Assembly: GCA_030638405.1 (NCBI GenBank)
Contig: DAOWER010000198.1
Span: forward strand, 1 to 10,102
DNA: 10,102 nt
Source of the DNA: Candidatus Eiseniibacteriota bacterium
GTDB lineage: Bacteria > Joyebacterota > Joyebacteria > Joyebacterales > Joyebacteraceae
Reading direction: 5' to 3'
Shown here: piece by piece, positions 1 through 6,843 of the stretch
How positions within the stretch are numbered: the first letter of the stretch is position 1
Layout: every line of letters starts with the position of its first letter
The notes under the pieces: model-generated
Seen by the model: the letters and a program-made list of their open reading frames with translations, nothing else
The model's database searches: none
What the model was told of the DNA's origin: nothing
Made by a program: the position numbers and the translations under genes

Positions 1-597
1 GTCCGTGCCGCGTCCCGATCTCAGCGTGAGAAGCGGCGACTGGCGTGGACCGAAGAACTCCCTCTCGCGCTCGGACACAGCGGCGGCCAGCTCCCGGTTG
101 ATCGCCCTCGCCGTGCCCTCGACGGTTCGCCCGCTATCTGCCAGCGGGGCGAAGCGCTCGTGCAGCGCCCTTCTCCAGGGGTCCACCGGTTCCTCTTCCA
201 CGCGGTATGTCAGAATGTAGGGTTCGAACATGGTGTCAGGCACCGCGTAGGGCATCTCCGTCCTGACGCGGTAGGCGTACTCGATGTGCTCGAGCAGCGT
301 CTCCGCCGTCATCTCGAGCCTGTCGAGGTGCGGCATGCCGTTGACGAGCCGGATGCACGCCTCGCGCCTTTCCCCTTCGAGCTCGCGCACCGCGTCCGCG
401 AGCTCGGTCCAGTTGCGTCCCGCGTCGGCGAGGGACCGCCCGAACTCGTCTCTGCTTGCCGGTGGCGCCAGGAGCAGCGCGTCGCTGTGCGCCGCGGCGT
501 CGAAGAGAGCGTCGCCGGCGGGCCGGGCAGCGCCAGCGCACGTCGCGAGGAGGATGAGCAGAGCGCTGGCGGCGGCTCTTGTTGCGGCTCGGGACAT
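1..597 (-). CDS. Partial secreted transglutaminase-like protein, second of a tandem pair (C-terminal part off the left edge)
   Basis: An open frame of 199 codons runs from an ATG at 595-597 to the window edge with no stop. Residues 1-24 form a signal peptide (MSRAATRAA, then a hydrophobic run ILLATCAGAA). Cys20 sits in a weak lipobox (LATC, Thr at -1), so either a lipoprotein or ordinary signal peptidase I cleavage is possible. The remainder aligns by eye with the N-terminal half of the upstream gene: a 'DREALAFLVANLP'-like stretch (here EREACIRLVNGMP), then 'EPYILTYRVEEEPVDPWR' against 'IYLQYVLPPRVSQEPLENWR', then a helix before a Ser-Gly-x-Gly just ahead of where the catalytic Cys should be. 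The visible part ends before Cys, His and the third catalytic residue, so activity cannot be judged. It starts 1 nt after the preceding stop, with GGTGAG upstream of the ATG, so it is probably translationally coupled. Family assignment is inference from the paralogue. Confidence 0.72.
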   Translation of the reverse strand, partial: MSRAATRAAASALLILLATCAGAARPAGDALFDAAAHSDALLLAPPASRDEFGRSLADAGRNWTELADAVRELEGERREACIRLVNGMPHLDRLEMTAETLLEHIEYAYRVRTEMPYAVPDTMFEPYILTYRVEEEPVDPWRRALHERFAPLADSGRTVEGTARAINRELAAAVSEREREFFGPRQSPLLTLRSGRGTD

Positions 598-598
598 G

Positions 599-1789
599 TC
601 ACTCACCCTTCTCATACATGAGCCGGAAGTCGCCCTGGAACGAGGGAACGTCGTCCAGCGTCAGTTCGATATCGACGCGCTCTCTCGGGCGGACTTCGAC
701 CAGGCTCCAGTCGTACGATTCGGGAGACCCGGCACAGACGAAATACCCGCCGCCGCCGAGCGACAGGGCGGCGCTGCCGGAGGCGTCCGTGTTGATCCGG
801 GCGATCGCCCTGAGGGCGCCGAAGTTCCAGACCGAGATCGTGACCGGGGCATCGACCGACGGGGCGCCCCGTTCGGTCACGACGACCGAGAGCGTGCCCG
901 GCTCCGCGTAGTGAGAGATGGAGTTCACCAGAGACGACCTCTCTTCCTCCCTGTAGATCTCTTCTCCGGGCGTCGCGGCGCCGTAGACGGAGGACAGGAC
1001 GAGCGCGGCGCCGCGGACGCGGTCGTTGAACCAGGCGTCGTCCAGCGCATCCCGTGGCTCGCAGGCGCCCGTGTAGTGCCAGTCACCATCGACCCAGAGT
1101 TCGGTCCAGGCGTGGTTGTTGTCGCACGTCGTCCAGTACGGGGTCCAGGCCTCGCGCGCTGGGATGCCCACGCTGCGGCACGCCGCGATGTGCACTATCA
1201 TCATCTCCTCGCAGCGCCCGTAGCCGGACGCGAGGGTTTCGAACACTCCCTGGTCGCGCCGCTGCGTCGGCTTGAATCCCACGTGCTCACCGCACCAGCG
1301 ATTGACCTCGAGCGCGGCCTCCTCCATCGACGAGAGGCCGTCTAGCCTCGGGGTCAGCTCGTCGAGCAGATAGGCCCGCCAGTTCTCCAGCGGTTCCTGT
1401 GACACTCTCGGAGGAAGCACGTACTGAAGGTAGATGTCGTGCGGCACCGTCGATCCCCACGGGAATCGCTCGCGAGCCTCTCTGCCGAGGCTGACCGTTT
1501 CCAGGAGGAAGTCCGCGGTGACCGTGGCCAGGTCGACCGAAGGGAGGTTGGCGACCAGAAAAGCGAGGGCCTCTCTGTCGGGTTCGGGTGTCCTGATGAC
1601 GGCGTCCAGAAGCTCCGGCCCGTTGTCACCTGCGCGCTCGAGCGACGCCGCCACGGCGTCCAGGTACTTGCCGGGCACGTAGTGTGACAACTCGACGCCC
1701 GCGTACTCGGTCCCGCCGCAGCCTCCGATGGCCAGAGCGGCCGCGATGGCGAGGACGGACAGCAGCGCTGGCGACGACCGTGCTCTCAT
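599..1789 (-). CDS. Transglutaminase-fold lipoprotein with C-terminal Ig-like/carboxypeptidase-regulatory-like domain
   Basis: This 396-residue protein begins with a lipoprotein signal peptide whose lipobox ends IGGC, placing the lipidated Cys at position 24, so it should be anchored in an envelope membrane. The transglutaminase-like core is at about 150-270. The nucleophile candidate is Cys193 in SGYGRCEEM, followed by the typical helix (CRSVGIPAREAW). The His is His226 in NNHAWTELWVDGDWHYTGACEP. The usual Asp of the Cys-His-Asp triad is not obvious; the position is occupied by the GACEP motif (Glu244), as I recall from GACEP-type transglutaminase-domain proteins of Bacteroidota. Residues about 298-380 look like a beta-sandwich (VDAPVTISVWNFG, then TDASGSAAL, then a glycine patch), a carboxypeptidase-regulatory-like module. 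Such proteins may act as cysteine peptidases or amidases rather than cross-linkers; the substrate is unknown. The start overlaps the dapB stop (ATGA), so expression is likely coupled to dapB. The next gene is a divergent paralogue. Confidence 0.87.
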   Translation of the reverse strand: MRARSSPALLSVLAIAAALAIGGCGGTEYAGVELSHYVPGKYLDAVAASLERAGDNGPELLDAVIRTPEPDREALAFLVANLPSVDLATVTADFLLETVSLGREARERFPWGSTVPHDIYLQYVLPPRVSQEPLENWRAYLLDELTPRLDGLSSMEEAALEVNRWCGEHVGFKPTQRRDQGVFETLASGYGRCEEMMIVHIAACRSVGIPAREAWTPYWTTCDNNHAWTELWVDGDWHYTGACEPRDALDDAWFNDRVRGAALVLSSVYGAATPGEEIYREEERSSLVNSISHYAEPGTLSVVVTERGAPSVDAPVTISVWNFGALRAIARINTDASGSAALSLGGGGYFVCAGSPESYDWSLVEVRPRERVDIELTLDDVPSFQGDFRLMYEKGE

Positions 1790-2634
1790 GGGCCCGTGTT
1801 TCCCTCGCTGCCCTCGTTGTCTGCGGCTTCTCGAAGCCCGAGCACGTCGAGCATGTCGTACAGCCCCGGTCCGCTGACGGCGGCGAAGCGCGCGGCGCGA
1901 ACGGCCCCGACCGCGAAGGCCTCTCTCGAGAGGGCCACGTGCTCCAGAGCGAGTGTCTCGAGACCCGACAGAAAGCGGATCGTGTGGCGTCCTGCTATCG
2001 ACCCGCCGCGCACGGAGTGTACGCCTATCTCGCCGCGCTTTCTGCCGGCGCTCAGCCCGGACCTTCCGGCCACAACAACGGTGTCGCTGCTCTTCCCTCG
2101 CGCCCGCGCCAGAATGTCGGCCGCCGTGAGCGCCGTGCCGCTCGGAGCGTCGCGCTTGCCCCGATGGTGAGCCTCGACTATCTCGATGTCGAAATCCTCG
2201 TCGAGCGCGGCGCCGGCTCGCTCGAGCAGCGCGAACAGGACGTTGGCTCCGACGCTGGTGTTGGAGGCGAGCACGACGGCCGCTCGCGACGAGGCGGCGC
2301 GGACTTTCCCGGTCTGCGTCTCGGTGAGTCCGGTCGTCGCGACGACGAGCCCGGTCCCTGCCGCCGCGGAGAACTCGGCGCAGAGCGCGGACTGCTCCGG
2401 CACCGAGAAGTCCACGAGAACGTCGAACGCATCCGGGTCGAGGTCCGACAGCGCCCCGACCACGCGGCCGGGAAGCTCACTCTGGCCCAGGATGTCGGCC
2501 AGCTTCGCGCCGACGGTGTCGTGGCCCGGAGCCTCCACGCCGCCGACGAGCTTCACGCCCTCCGCGGTAGCGAGCTGTGCGGCGACGAGCATGCCCGTGC
2601 GGCCGCAGATTCCACTGACGACGGTACGTACCAA
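1786..2634 (-). CDS. dapB: 4-hydroxy-tetrahydrodipicolinate reductase
   Basis: DapB reduces the DapA product to tetrahydrodipicolinate using NAD(P)H, in the cytosol, on the route to mDAP and lysine. The 282-residue protein shows the Rossmann loop at 8-15 (GICGRTGM), Glu34 at the end of the second strand (the position that contacts the cofactor ribose), DFSVPE (75-80) and ATTGL (99-103). The signature EAHHRGKRDAPSGTA (154-168) contains the catalytic His156/His157 and Lys160. SNTSVGAN (124-131) and the C-terminal GLYDMLDVLGL are also typical. Ala35 follows Glu34 where E. coli has Arg, which could favour NADH; that is inference. The start is a TTG at 2632-2634: upstream in frame there is a stop with no ATG, GTG or TTG between, and the next ATG (codon 15) would remove the nucleotide-binding loop. 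It is the first gene of a three-gene unit with the transglutaminase-like pair and lies about 6 kb from dapA. A short non-conserved tail follows the last motif. Confidence 0.96.
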   Translation of the reverse strand: MVRTVVSGICGRTGMLVAAQLATAEGVKLVGGVEAPGHDTVGAKLADILGQSELPGRVVGALSDLDPDAFDVLVDFSVPEQSALCAEFSAAAGTGLVVATTGLTETQTGKVRAASSRAAVVLASNTSVGANVLFALLERAGAALDEDFDIEIVEAHHRGKRDAPSGTALTAADILARARGKSSDTVVVAGRSGLSAGRKRGEIGVHSVRGGSIAGRHTIRFLSGLETLALEHVALSREAFAVGAVRAARFAAVSGPGLYDMLDVLGLREAADNEGSEGNTGP

Positions 2635-2638
2635 ATCG

Positions 2639-2644
2639 CCTCCC
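2639..2644 (-). promoter_or_regulatory. Ribosome binding site supporting the TTG start of dapB
   Basis: GGGAGG lies 4 nt ahead of the TTG codon at 2632-2634. The spacing is slightly short, but it is the only SD-like site near the only usable start, and together with the Rossmann loop it fixes the start of dapB. Confidence 0.6.
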
Positions 2645-2672
2645 GGACCGGGCGCCCTCGGGCGACCAATAG

Positions 2673-2686
2673 CTGAGAGTTCTCAG
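2673..2686. repeat. 14-bp inverted repeat in the dapB leader (possible operator)
   Basis: CTGAGA-GT-TCTCAG is a perfect 6-bp-arm palindrome with a 2-nt centre. It lies about 15-28 nt downstream of the start point expected from the promoter candidate at 2708-2737 and about 40 nt ahead of the dapB start codon. The position and tight spacing suit a dimeric repressor site better than a hairpin, because the 2-nt loop would be strained. No regulator for it is visible in the window. Confidence 0.3.
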
Positions 2687-2707
2687 TAGCAGTAGGTGGT
2701 CAAGCGG

Positions 2708-2737
2708 ATTGTTTCGCCGTCCGGGCGCCCAAGTCAA
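2708..2737 (-). promoter_or_regulatory. Sigma-70-like promoter candidate for dapB and the transglutaminase-like genes
   Basis: On the minus strand TTGACT (2732-2737) resembles a -35 box and AACAAT (2708-2713) a -10 box, separated by 18 nt. Transcription would begin near 2701, giving a leader of roughly 67 nt that contains the inverted repeat at 2673-2686. The gap between the kinase stop and dapB is 238 nt, enough for an independent promoter. This was read by eye only, and the -10 matches 4 of 6 consensus bases. Confidence 0.4.
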
Positions 2738-2782
2738 GGGCAAAAGCCGGAAGCAGCCGTGGGGTGCCGGTCGGTCGCCGCT

Positions 2783-2816
2783 GGTCCCGCGAGGGCCGCG
2801 CACCACGCGAGGGACC
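2783..2816 (-). terminator. GC-rich hairpin downstream of the histidine kinase gene (possible weak terminator)
   Basis: Arms GGTCCCGCG (2783-2791) and CGCGAGGGACC (2806-2816) can pair with a small bulge, leaving a loop of about 14 nt. The hairpin lies about 57 nt beyond the kinase stop and before the dapB promoter candidate. There is no T-tract after it, so intrinsic termination is doubtful; it may instead protect the 3' end or assist Rho-dependent termination. Confidence 0.25.
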
Positions 2817-2844
2817 TCGGCTGAGGCGCCGGCGTCGGGGCTGC

Positions 2845-2876
2845 GTTGAGGCGGGGTTACGTTGCGGCGGGGCTAC
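2845..2876. repeat. Two-copy 16-bp imperfect tandem repeat spanning the kinase stop codon
   Basis: GTTGAGGCGGGGTTAC (2845-2860) is followed directly by GTTGCGGCGGGGCTAC (2861-2876), differing at two positions. The second copy contains the TAG stop of the histidine kinase gene (2873-2875); the first carries TAA at the equivalent place. This looks like a small slippage duplication at the 3' end of the gene. Confidence 0.6.
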
Positions 2877-5215
2877 GCGTCGTTTCCGGTGTGCTGTTTC
2901 TCGAAGGAATCGAGCGTCGCGCGGACGGCGCGAGATATCTCCTGAGGCCCGAAGGGCTTCTGAAGGTAGGACGAAGCGCAGCTGGAGAGCTTGCTGACCT
3001 CCTTCTCCTCAGGGAAGCCGCTCATGACGATGAGAGGTATGTCGAACCCCTCACCTGCCAGGTGTTCCCACATCTCCTTGCCGCTCATCTCCGGCATGAC
3101 GACGTCGGTCACGACCAGCGAGAGGTGCTCCGCACGTCTCGCCTCTTCGAGTGCCTCGCGGCCATTCTCGGCCACCACGACCTTGTATCCGCTGGCCTCG
3201 AGTGCCTCGCGGACCATGGCCCTGACGCCCGCGTCGTCCTCCACCACCAGGATGGTCTCATTCTTGCCGGAGGACAGGCCCACGGATCTCTTCTCCTCGA
3301 CCTCCTCCTTCTTCGGCGGCCTGACGGGCAGGTAGATGCTGAAGGTCGTGCCCTTGCCGACCTCGCTTTCGACGTCTATGAAGCCGCCGTGACGGCGCGC
3401 GACGCTGAACGCTATCGACATGCCCAGGCCGGTCCCTCGACCTGACGCCTTCGTAGTGAAGAACGGCTCAAAGATGCGCTCTTTCGTCTCGTCATCCATG
3501 CCGAAGCCGGTATCGGAGATCTCGATGATCTGGCAGCGCTCGATGCCTGGGATGGTGAAGCGGCGAGCCAGGGCATCCACCGTTGGCATCTGGCGCGTGG
3601 ATATGGTTATCCTCCCGCCGTCCGGCATCGCATCCCTTGCGTTGATGGCGAGATTCATGATCAGCTGGTTGATCTGCTGCACGTCTCCGACGATGGTATC
3701 CATGTCAGACCCGAGGTCGAACTCGACTGAGACCTTCTCTCCCAGCATGCGTCCGACGAGCTTCATCGTTTCGCTGAGCGTGTCGTTGATGTCGAGCGGT
3801 CCGGTCGTTGCGGTGTCACGTCTGCTGAATGTCAGAAGCTGGCGCGTCAGTGCTGCGGCTCGCTCGCTGGCCATCACTATCTCAGCGAGTCCAGGAAGCT
3901 CCTTGTACTCCTCGGGAAGCTTGGACGCCAGGAGCTGTGCGTACCCCTGGATGGTGGTGAGCAGATTGTTGAAGTCGTGGGCCACGCCTCCGGCGAGCTG
4001 GCCGACGGCCTCCATCTTCTTCGAGTGGTGGTACTCCGCCTCGAGCTGCGTTCGCTCCTCGATCTCGCGCTCGCGCGACAGCGCGCCCGATATCAGTCCC
4101 GCGACGACCTCGAGGAGCTGCTTGTCCTCCTTGCTCCACGGTCCTCCGAGGTTGTGCCGCTCGACACTGGTCCAGGCGCTGACCGCTCCCTTCACGTTAG
4201 TGGGTATCAGGAGCAGGGAACGGATCCCCTCGGCCTTGAGGAGCGCCGCCTGCTCGGGCGGGAGCAGGTCGACGTCGTCCAACTGCACGGTCGTGCCGGC
4301 CGCCATTGCGTCGCGCCACGCGGGGATTTCCTCAGGAGCGAAGGTGGACGTCCCACCCTCGGCCTGGGTCAGCTCGCCGGCGCGCCACTCGTGAGTGACC
4401 GCGCTGGCGTGTTCTCCCGCCTGCCTCTGGAGCAGCCGCACTCTGTCGAGCGACCACCCGCGGCCGATGCGCGCCAGCACGTCGTCCAGGTGCGCCGCAG
4501 GGGCGTCGTAGTCCTGAAGCAGGATGGACGAGACCTTGTTGAGAAGCGATTCGTACAGCACCTGCCGCTCGAGGGCCTCTCGCGCGAGCAGGTTGATCCG
4601 GTCGACCCAGAGGATGGCGCACATTGAGATGAAGAGGTCCAGGTCGTGGTCGGTCAGCTTGGGTGCCTGAGCCGGGTCCTCCGACGTCGTGCCCGCCACC
4701 AGCACGGTCTCCATCTGTCCGTGGCGCGTGTCGGGGATCCACACGAAGAACGGCAGGCCGAGCGCGGACCGGACCTTCTCGATCCAGGGTTCCTCCGGTG
4801 TTTCCCCGTTGACCAGCTGAGGTTTGGACCACGCGTCCCTGCTGTCGGCCGGGAGCATCAGGCACTCGGTCGATTCGTCGCCGAGCGACCCGAGCGTCGC
4901 GGTCTGGCGCAGGCAGACACCGCTGTCGTCCAACTCCAGTATCACGGCGCGCTTCATCCAGAGTTCGGACACGATGGCCTTGAGGGCGATCCTGTAGAGC
5001 TCTTCGAGAGAGGGTGCCCGACTGGTGCTGTACTGGAACCCGGTCAGGAAGCTGAAGGCCTTCCTGGACCTGCGCACCTCCTGGGTCAGGTGCATGACCT
5101 TGTAGTCGGCACGCACGACCTCGCCGCCGAGCTTTTCAAGGCGGGACCTCAGCCCCTTGAGCTGGCGTTGGAGTCCCTCGGTCCGGGGACCCTTCTCTTC
5201 GAGCGAATCGGGCAA
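2873..5215 (-). CDS. Soluble hybrid sensor histidine kinase (coiled coil-GAF-GAF-HisKA-HATPase-REC)
   Basis: This 780-residue protein has no signal peptide or membrane segment, so it should sense in the cytosol. It starts with a charged coiled coil (about 5-50). A GAF-like region follows (about 60-210), then a linker helix and a second GAF-like region (about 220-378; LLLIPTNVKGAVSAW, then GPWSKEDKQLLEVVAGLI). The H-box GQLAGGVAHDFNNLL puts the phosphorylated His at 413 and is of the CckA/NtrB-like HDFNN type. The ATPase has the N-box around NLAINARDAM (521-530), DTGFGM (568-573), FEPFFTTK (582-589) and GTGLGM (594-599). The receiver has Asp660/Asp661, phospho-acceptor Asp704 (VVTDVVMPEMSG), Ser732 and Lys753 (LQKPFG), all intact. 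No output domain is present, so signal must leave through an HPt protein, another regulator, or kinase/phosphatase switching. It starts 3 nt after the FIST stop with a TTG codon, so the FIST protein is the likely partner. Confidence 0.94.
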   Translation of the reverse strand: MPDSLEEKGPRTEGLQRQLKGLRSRLEKLGGEVVRADYKVMHLTQEVRRSRKAFSFLTGFQYSTSRAPSLEELYRIALKAIVSELWMKRAVILELDDSGVCLRQTATLGSLGDESTECLMLPADSRDAWSKPQLVNGETPEEPWIEKVRSALGLPFFVWIPDTRHGQMETVLVAGTTSEDPAQAPKLTDHDLDLFISMCAILWVDRINLLAREALERQVLYESLLNKVSSILLQDYDAPAAHLDDVLARIGRGWSLDRVRLLQRQAGEHASAVTHEWRAGELTQAEGGTSTFAPEEIPAWRDAMAAGTTVQLDDVDLLPPEQAALLKAEGIRSLLLIPTNVKGAVSAWTSVERHNLGGPWSKEDKQLLEVVAGLISGALSREREIEERTQLEAEYHHSKKMEAVGQLAGGVAHDFNNLLTTIQGYAQLLASKLPEEYKELPGLAEIVMASERAAALTRQLLTFSRRDTATTGPLDINDTLSETMKLVGRMLGEKVSVEFDLGSDMDTIVGDVQQINQLIMNLAINARDAMPDGGRITISTRQMPTVDALARRFTIPGIERCQIIEISDTGFGMDDETKERIFEPFFTTKASGRGTGLGMSIAFSVARRHGGFIDVESEVGKGTTFSIYLPVRPPKKEEVEEKRSVGLSSGKNETILVVEDDAGVRAMVREALEASGYKVVVAENGREALEEARRAEHLSLVVTDVVMPEMSGKEMWEHLAGEGFDIPLIVMSGFPEEKEVSKLSSCASSYLQKPFGPQEISRAVRATLDSFEKQHTGNDA

Positions 5216-5218
5216 CCT

Positions 5219-6439
5219 CTATTCCTCCGAGAGCACGATGAGCACGCCCGTCCAGTCAAGAGCGCGCGAGCCACCCATGAACGGAGCGATCTCGACACCC
5301 GAGTAGAACCCGAGGAGAGGCATCTGCGAGCCGATGGTCTCCTGGATGATGGCACCTTCCTCCGCTCCCGCGCCCGAGAAGCCGCTGGTCCTGCCGGCGC
5401 AGTCGATATAGAGCGCGAGGAACGGGTCGGACTTGCCCACGCTCTTCAGCACGCCCTTGGACATCTCGCGGGCGGAACTGAGCATGTGCTCGTTGCTGCG
5501 ACGCATGACCTGAACCCTCTCGCCGGGCCCGAAATCGGACTCGAACAGGACGACCGAGCCGTCCTCGGGATTCGCTGCCGCAATGAGTCTATTGACGTAC
5601 TGGTTCTCGTCGAAATCGCCGTACGGGTCGGTCCCGTAGTTGGCGCCCAGCGTGACCAGAAGCGAATACTGCTGCCAGTCGCGGGCCGCTCCGGCGCCGA
5701 TGATGTCCTCGATGACGTCCAGCGCGGGACGCCCGTCGAGTTCCTTGACCACCGGACCCTCGATGTCTGTGATGGTGTGGTAGTCACTGGCCGGCTCGCA
5801 CCCGTGGCTGATTGCGTGGTGGACCGCGCAGTTGCCGGAGATCACGACGCCGACGGCGTGCTGCGTCATCGCCATGTCGTTGGAGAAAACGTGGGAGCCA
5901 CTCCACTGGTAGTCCTTGATCATCCCGCCTCCCAGCACGGGCGCGTGTGGGCCGTCCAGGCCTCTCTCGACGCCCTTGATGAGCTGGCTGGCGAGGTTGA
6001 CGGTGAGCGGAGGGGTTGACTTGACGGAGTCGTAGAAAAGCAGGATGGCCTGCGAGTCCTCATCCGACTTGCCCGCGAGCATCCGCCCGAGCTCCTCGCC
6101 CGCTGCCTCTTCGCTTTCCTTGAGCCCGCCGACGGAGACGGCGTCGAAGCGCATCGAATCCGACGAGACCACGGCCACTCCGGCCTCGTAACCGCCGTAG
6201 CTGGACTTCTCGTTGGTGATGACGCCGACCGCCGTCCCACCTATGAGGGTGCGTTCTCCGACGACCTCGCGGACTGATTTCAGGAAGTTGATCGGGTCGT
6301 GATTCCCGCCGCAGAAGGCCACTGTGAAGTCGCTTCTCTCCAGCGACCCGTTGCCCATCGCCTTCTCCGCGCACTTTCGCCCGGCCTCGAGCGAATCCGT
6401 GACGTCCACGTAGCCAACGCCAGACTTCACTGTCCTCAT
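5219..6439 (-). CDS. FIST-domain sensory protein (FIST_N plus FIST_C)
   Basis: This 406-residue protein has no signal peptide or membrane segment. The N-terminal FIST domain covers about 35-230 (GGTAVGVITNEKSSYGGYEAG; GSHVFSNDMAMTQHAVGVVI), and the C-terminal FIST_C domain about 237-400. The latter has the characteristic YIDCAGR (344-350), GAEEGAIIQ (357-365), GFYSGVEIAPF (377-387) and a closing LDWTGVL. FIST domains are described as small-ligand sensors, proposed to bind amino acids, and occur fused to or beside signalling proteins. This stand-alone version is followed 3 nt later by a soluble hybrid kinase, so it most likely detects a ligand and controls that kinase (inference from position). 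The ATG start is preceded by AAGGAG with 8 nt spacing. A sigma-54-like promoter lies about 135 nt upstream of the start codon. The ligand cannot be told from sequence; nearby lysine-pathway and aminomutase genes suggest an amino acid. Confidence 0.93.
   Translation of the reverse strand: MRTVKSGVGYVDVTDSLEAGRKCAEKAMGNGSLERSDFTVAFCGGNHDPINFLKSVREVVGERTLIGGTAVGVITNEKSSYGGYEAGVAVVSSDSMRFDAVSVGGLKESEEAAGEELGRMLAGKSDEDSQAILLFYDSVKSTPPLTVNLASQLIKGVERGLDGPHAPVLGGGMIKDYQWSGSHVFSNDMAMTQHAVGVVISGNCAVHHAISHGCEPASDYHTITDIEGPVVKELDGRPALDVIEDIIGAGAARDWQQYSLLVTLGANYGTDPYGDFDENQYVNRLIAAANPEDGSVVLFESDFGPGERVQVMRRSNEHMLSSAREMSKGVLKSVGKSDPFLALYIDCAGRTSGFSGAGAEEGAIIQETIGSQMPLLGFYSGVEIAPFMGGSRALDWTGVLIVLSEE
5224..5228 (-). 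promoter_or_regulatory. Ribosome binding site supporting the TTG start of the histidine kinase
   Basis: GGAGG in the last sense codons of the FIST gene lies 8 nt ahead of TTG at 5213-5215, an ideal spacing. It supports a TTG start for the kinase and translational coupling to the FIST gene. Confidence 0.65.
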
Positions 6440-6572
6440 TGAGTTCTCTCCTTACTTGCGTCGACATCGCGGACCACACCGTCGTTGCCGGGGCGAGCCG
6501 CGCCACGTCGGACGCTCCCTTGCCATCGGCGCGCCCGGACTGTGGCGCGCGGAGCTATCAGACCGGATACAA

Positions 6573-6588
6573 AGCAAGACCCGTTCCA
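6573..6588 (-). promoter_or_regulatory. Sigma-54-type (-24/-12) promoter candidate for the FIST/kinase unit
   Basis: On the minus strand TGGAACGGGTCTTGCT matches the TGGCACG-N4-TTGCW consensus with one mismatch (A for C after TGG). The invariant GG (6586-6587) and GC (6574-6575) are exactly 10 nt apart, as the holoenzyme requires. Transcription would begin near 6562, giving a leader of roughly 120 nt. A weak palindrome (6682-6695) lies about 100 nt upstream, where an enhancer-binding activator could bind. No activator gene is in the window. Confidence 0.45.
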
Positions 6589-6759
6589 GCGGAAATGGTC
6601 CGTAGCCACTGTTCTGCGGGGTCTGGCGGCGCGCTGGCGTGGTGGGCGCGGTATCGAGGAAGGCGAGCGCGGGGCCCGTCGCACGATGCAACGTGTGCTG
6701 CCAGCGTCTTGGGCACCAGGGGTCAGATTTTGAACAGGGCCTGAGGTCCGTTCCCGGGC

Positions 6760-6792
6760 AAAAAGAGGAGCGGCGGCCGGGGTGGCCGCCGC
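6760..6792 (-). terminator. Rho-independent terminator after the KamA-like gene
   Basis: A perfect 9-bp GC stem (6770-6778 with 6784-6792) and a 5-nt loop are followed, in minus-strand direction, by TCCTCTTTTT, with T5 at 6760-6764. It lies about 50 nt beyond the KamA-like stop and separates that gene from the FIST unit. Confidence 0.85.
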
Positions 6793-6843
6793 CTTCGTGC
6801 TGCTCTCAGAGGCGAGGAGCGCGCGGATGCGCGCTTCCCTTCT

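Larger units (their letters stand above)
6440..6843. other. 404-nt intergenic region between the KamA-like gene and the FIST gene
   Basis: No convincing gene lies here; the open frames are short, Arg-rich by-products of GC-rich DNA. From the KamA-like side it holds a strong intrinsic terminator (6760-6792), a near-palindrome CACG-N6-CGTG (6682-6695), a sigma-54-type promoter candidate (6573-6588) and the FIST SD site just before 6440. The layout marks a transcription-unit boundary. Confidence 0.7.

Noticed and set aside
284..2676. Plus-strand open frames of 353 codons (284-1345) and 330 codons (1684-2676)
   Set aside because: Both run opposite the lipoprotein and dapB genes, have low-complexity Arg/Gly-rich translations, and lack recognisable domains.
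2635..2700. Lysine riboswitch ahead of dapB
   Set aside because: The expected leader is only about 67 nt, far too short for a lysine aptamer, and none of its conserved structure is visible.
3420..4394. Plus-strand 324-codon frame opposite the kinase core
   Set aside because: The Ser/Arg-rich translation mirrors the conserved HisKA/HATPase coding sequence; no SD site or motif.
4646..6019. Long plus-strand open frame (457 codons) antisense to the kinase and FIST genes
   Set aside because: It lies opposite two strongly supported genes; its protein is rich in Arg, Gly and His with no family motif. It is a GC-rich mirror frame.
6687..6703. Second sigma-54-like match, TGGC then TTGCA on the minus strand
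   Set aside because: GG and GC are 11 nt apart instead of 10, a spacing change known to abolish sigma-54 promoters.
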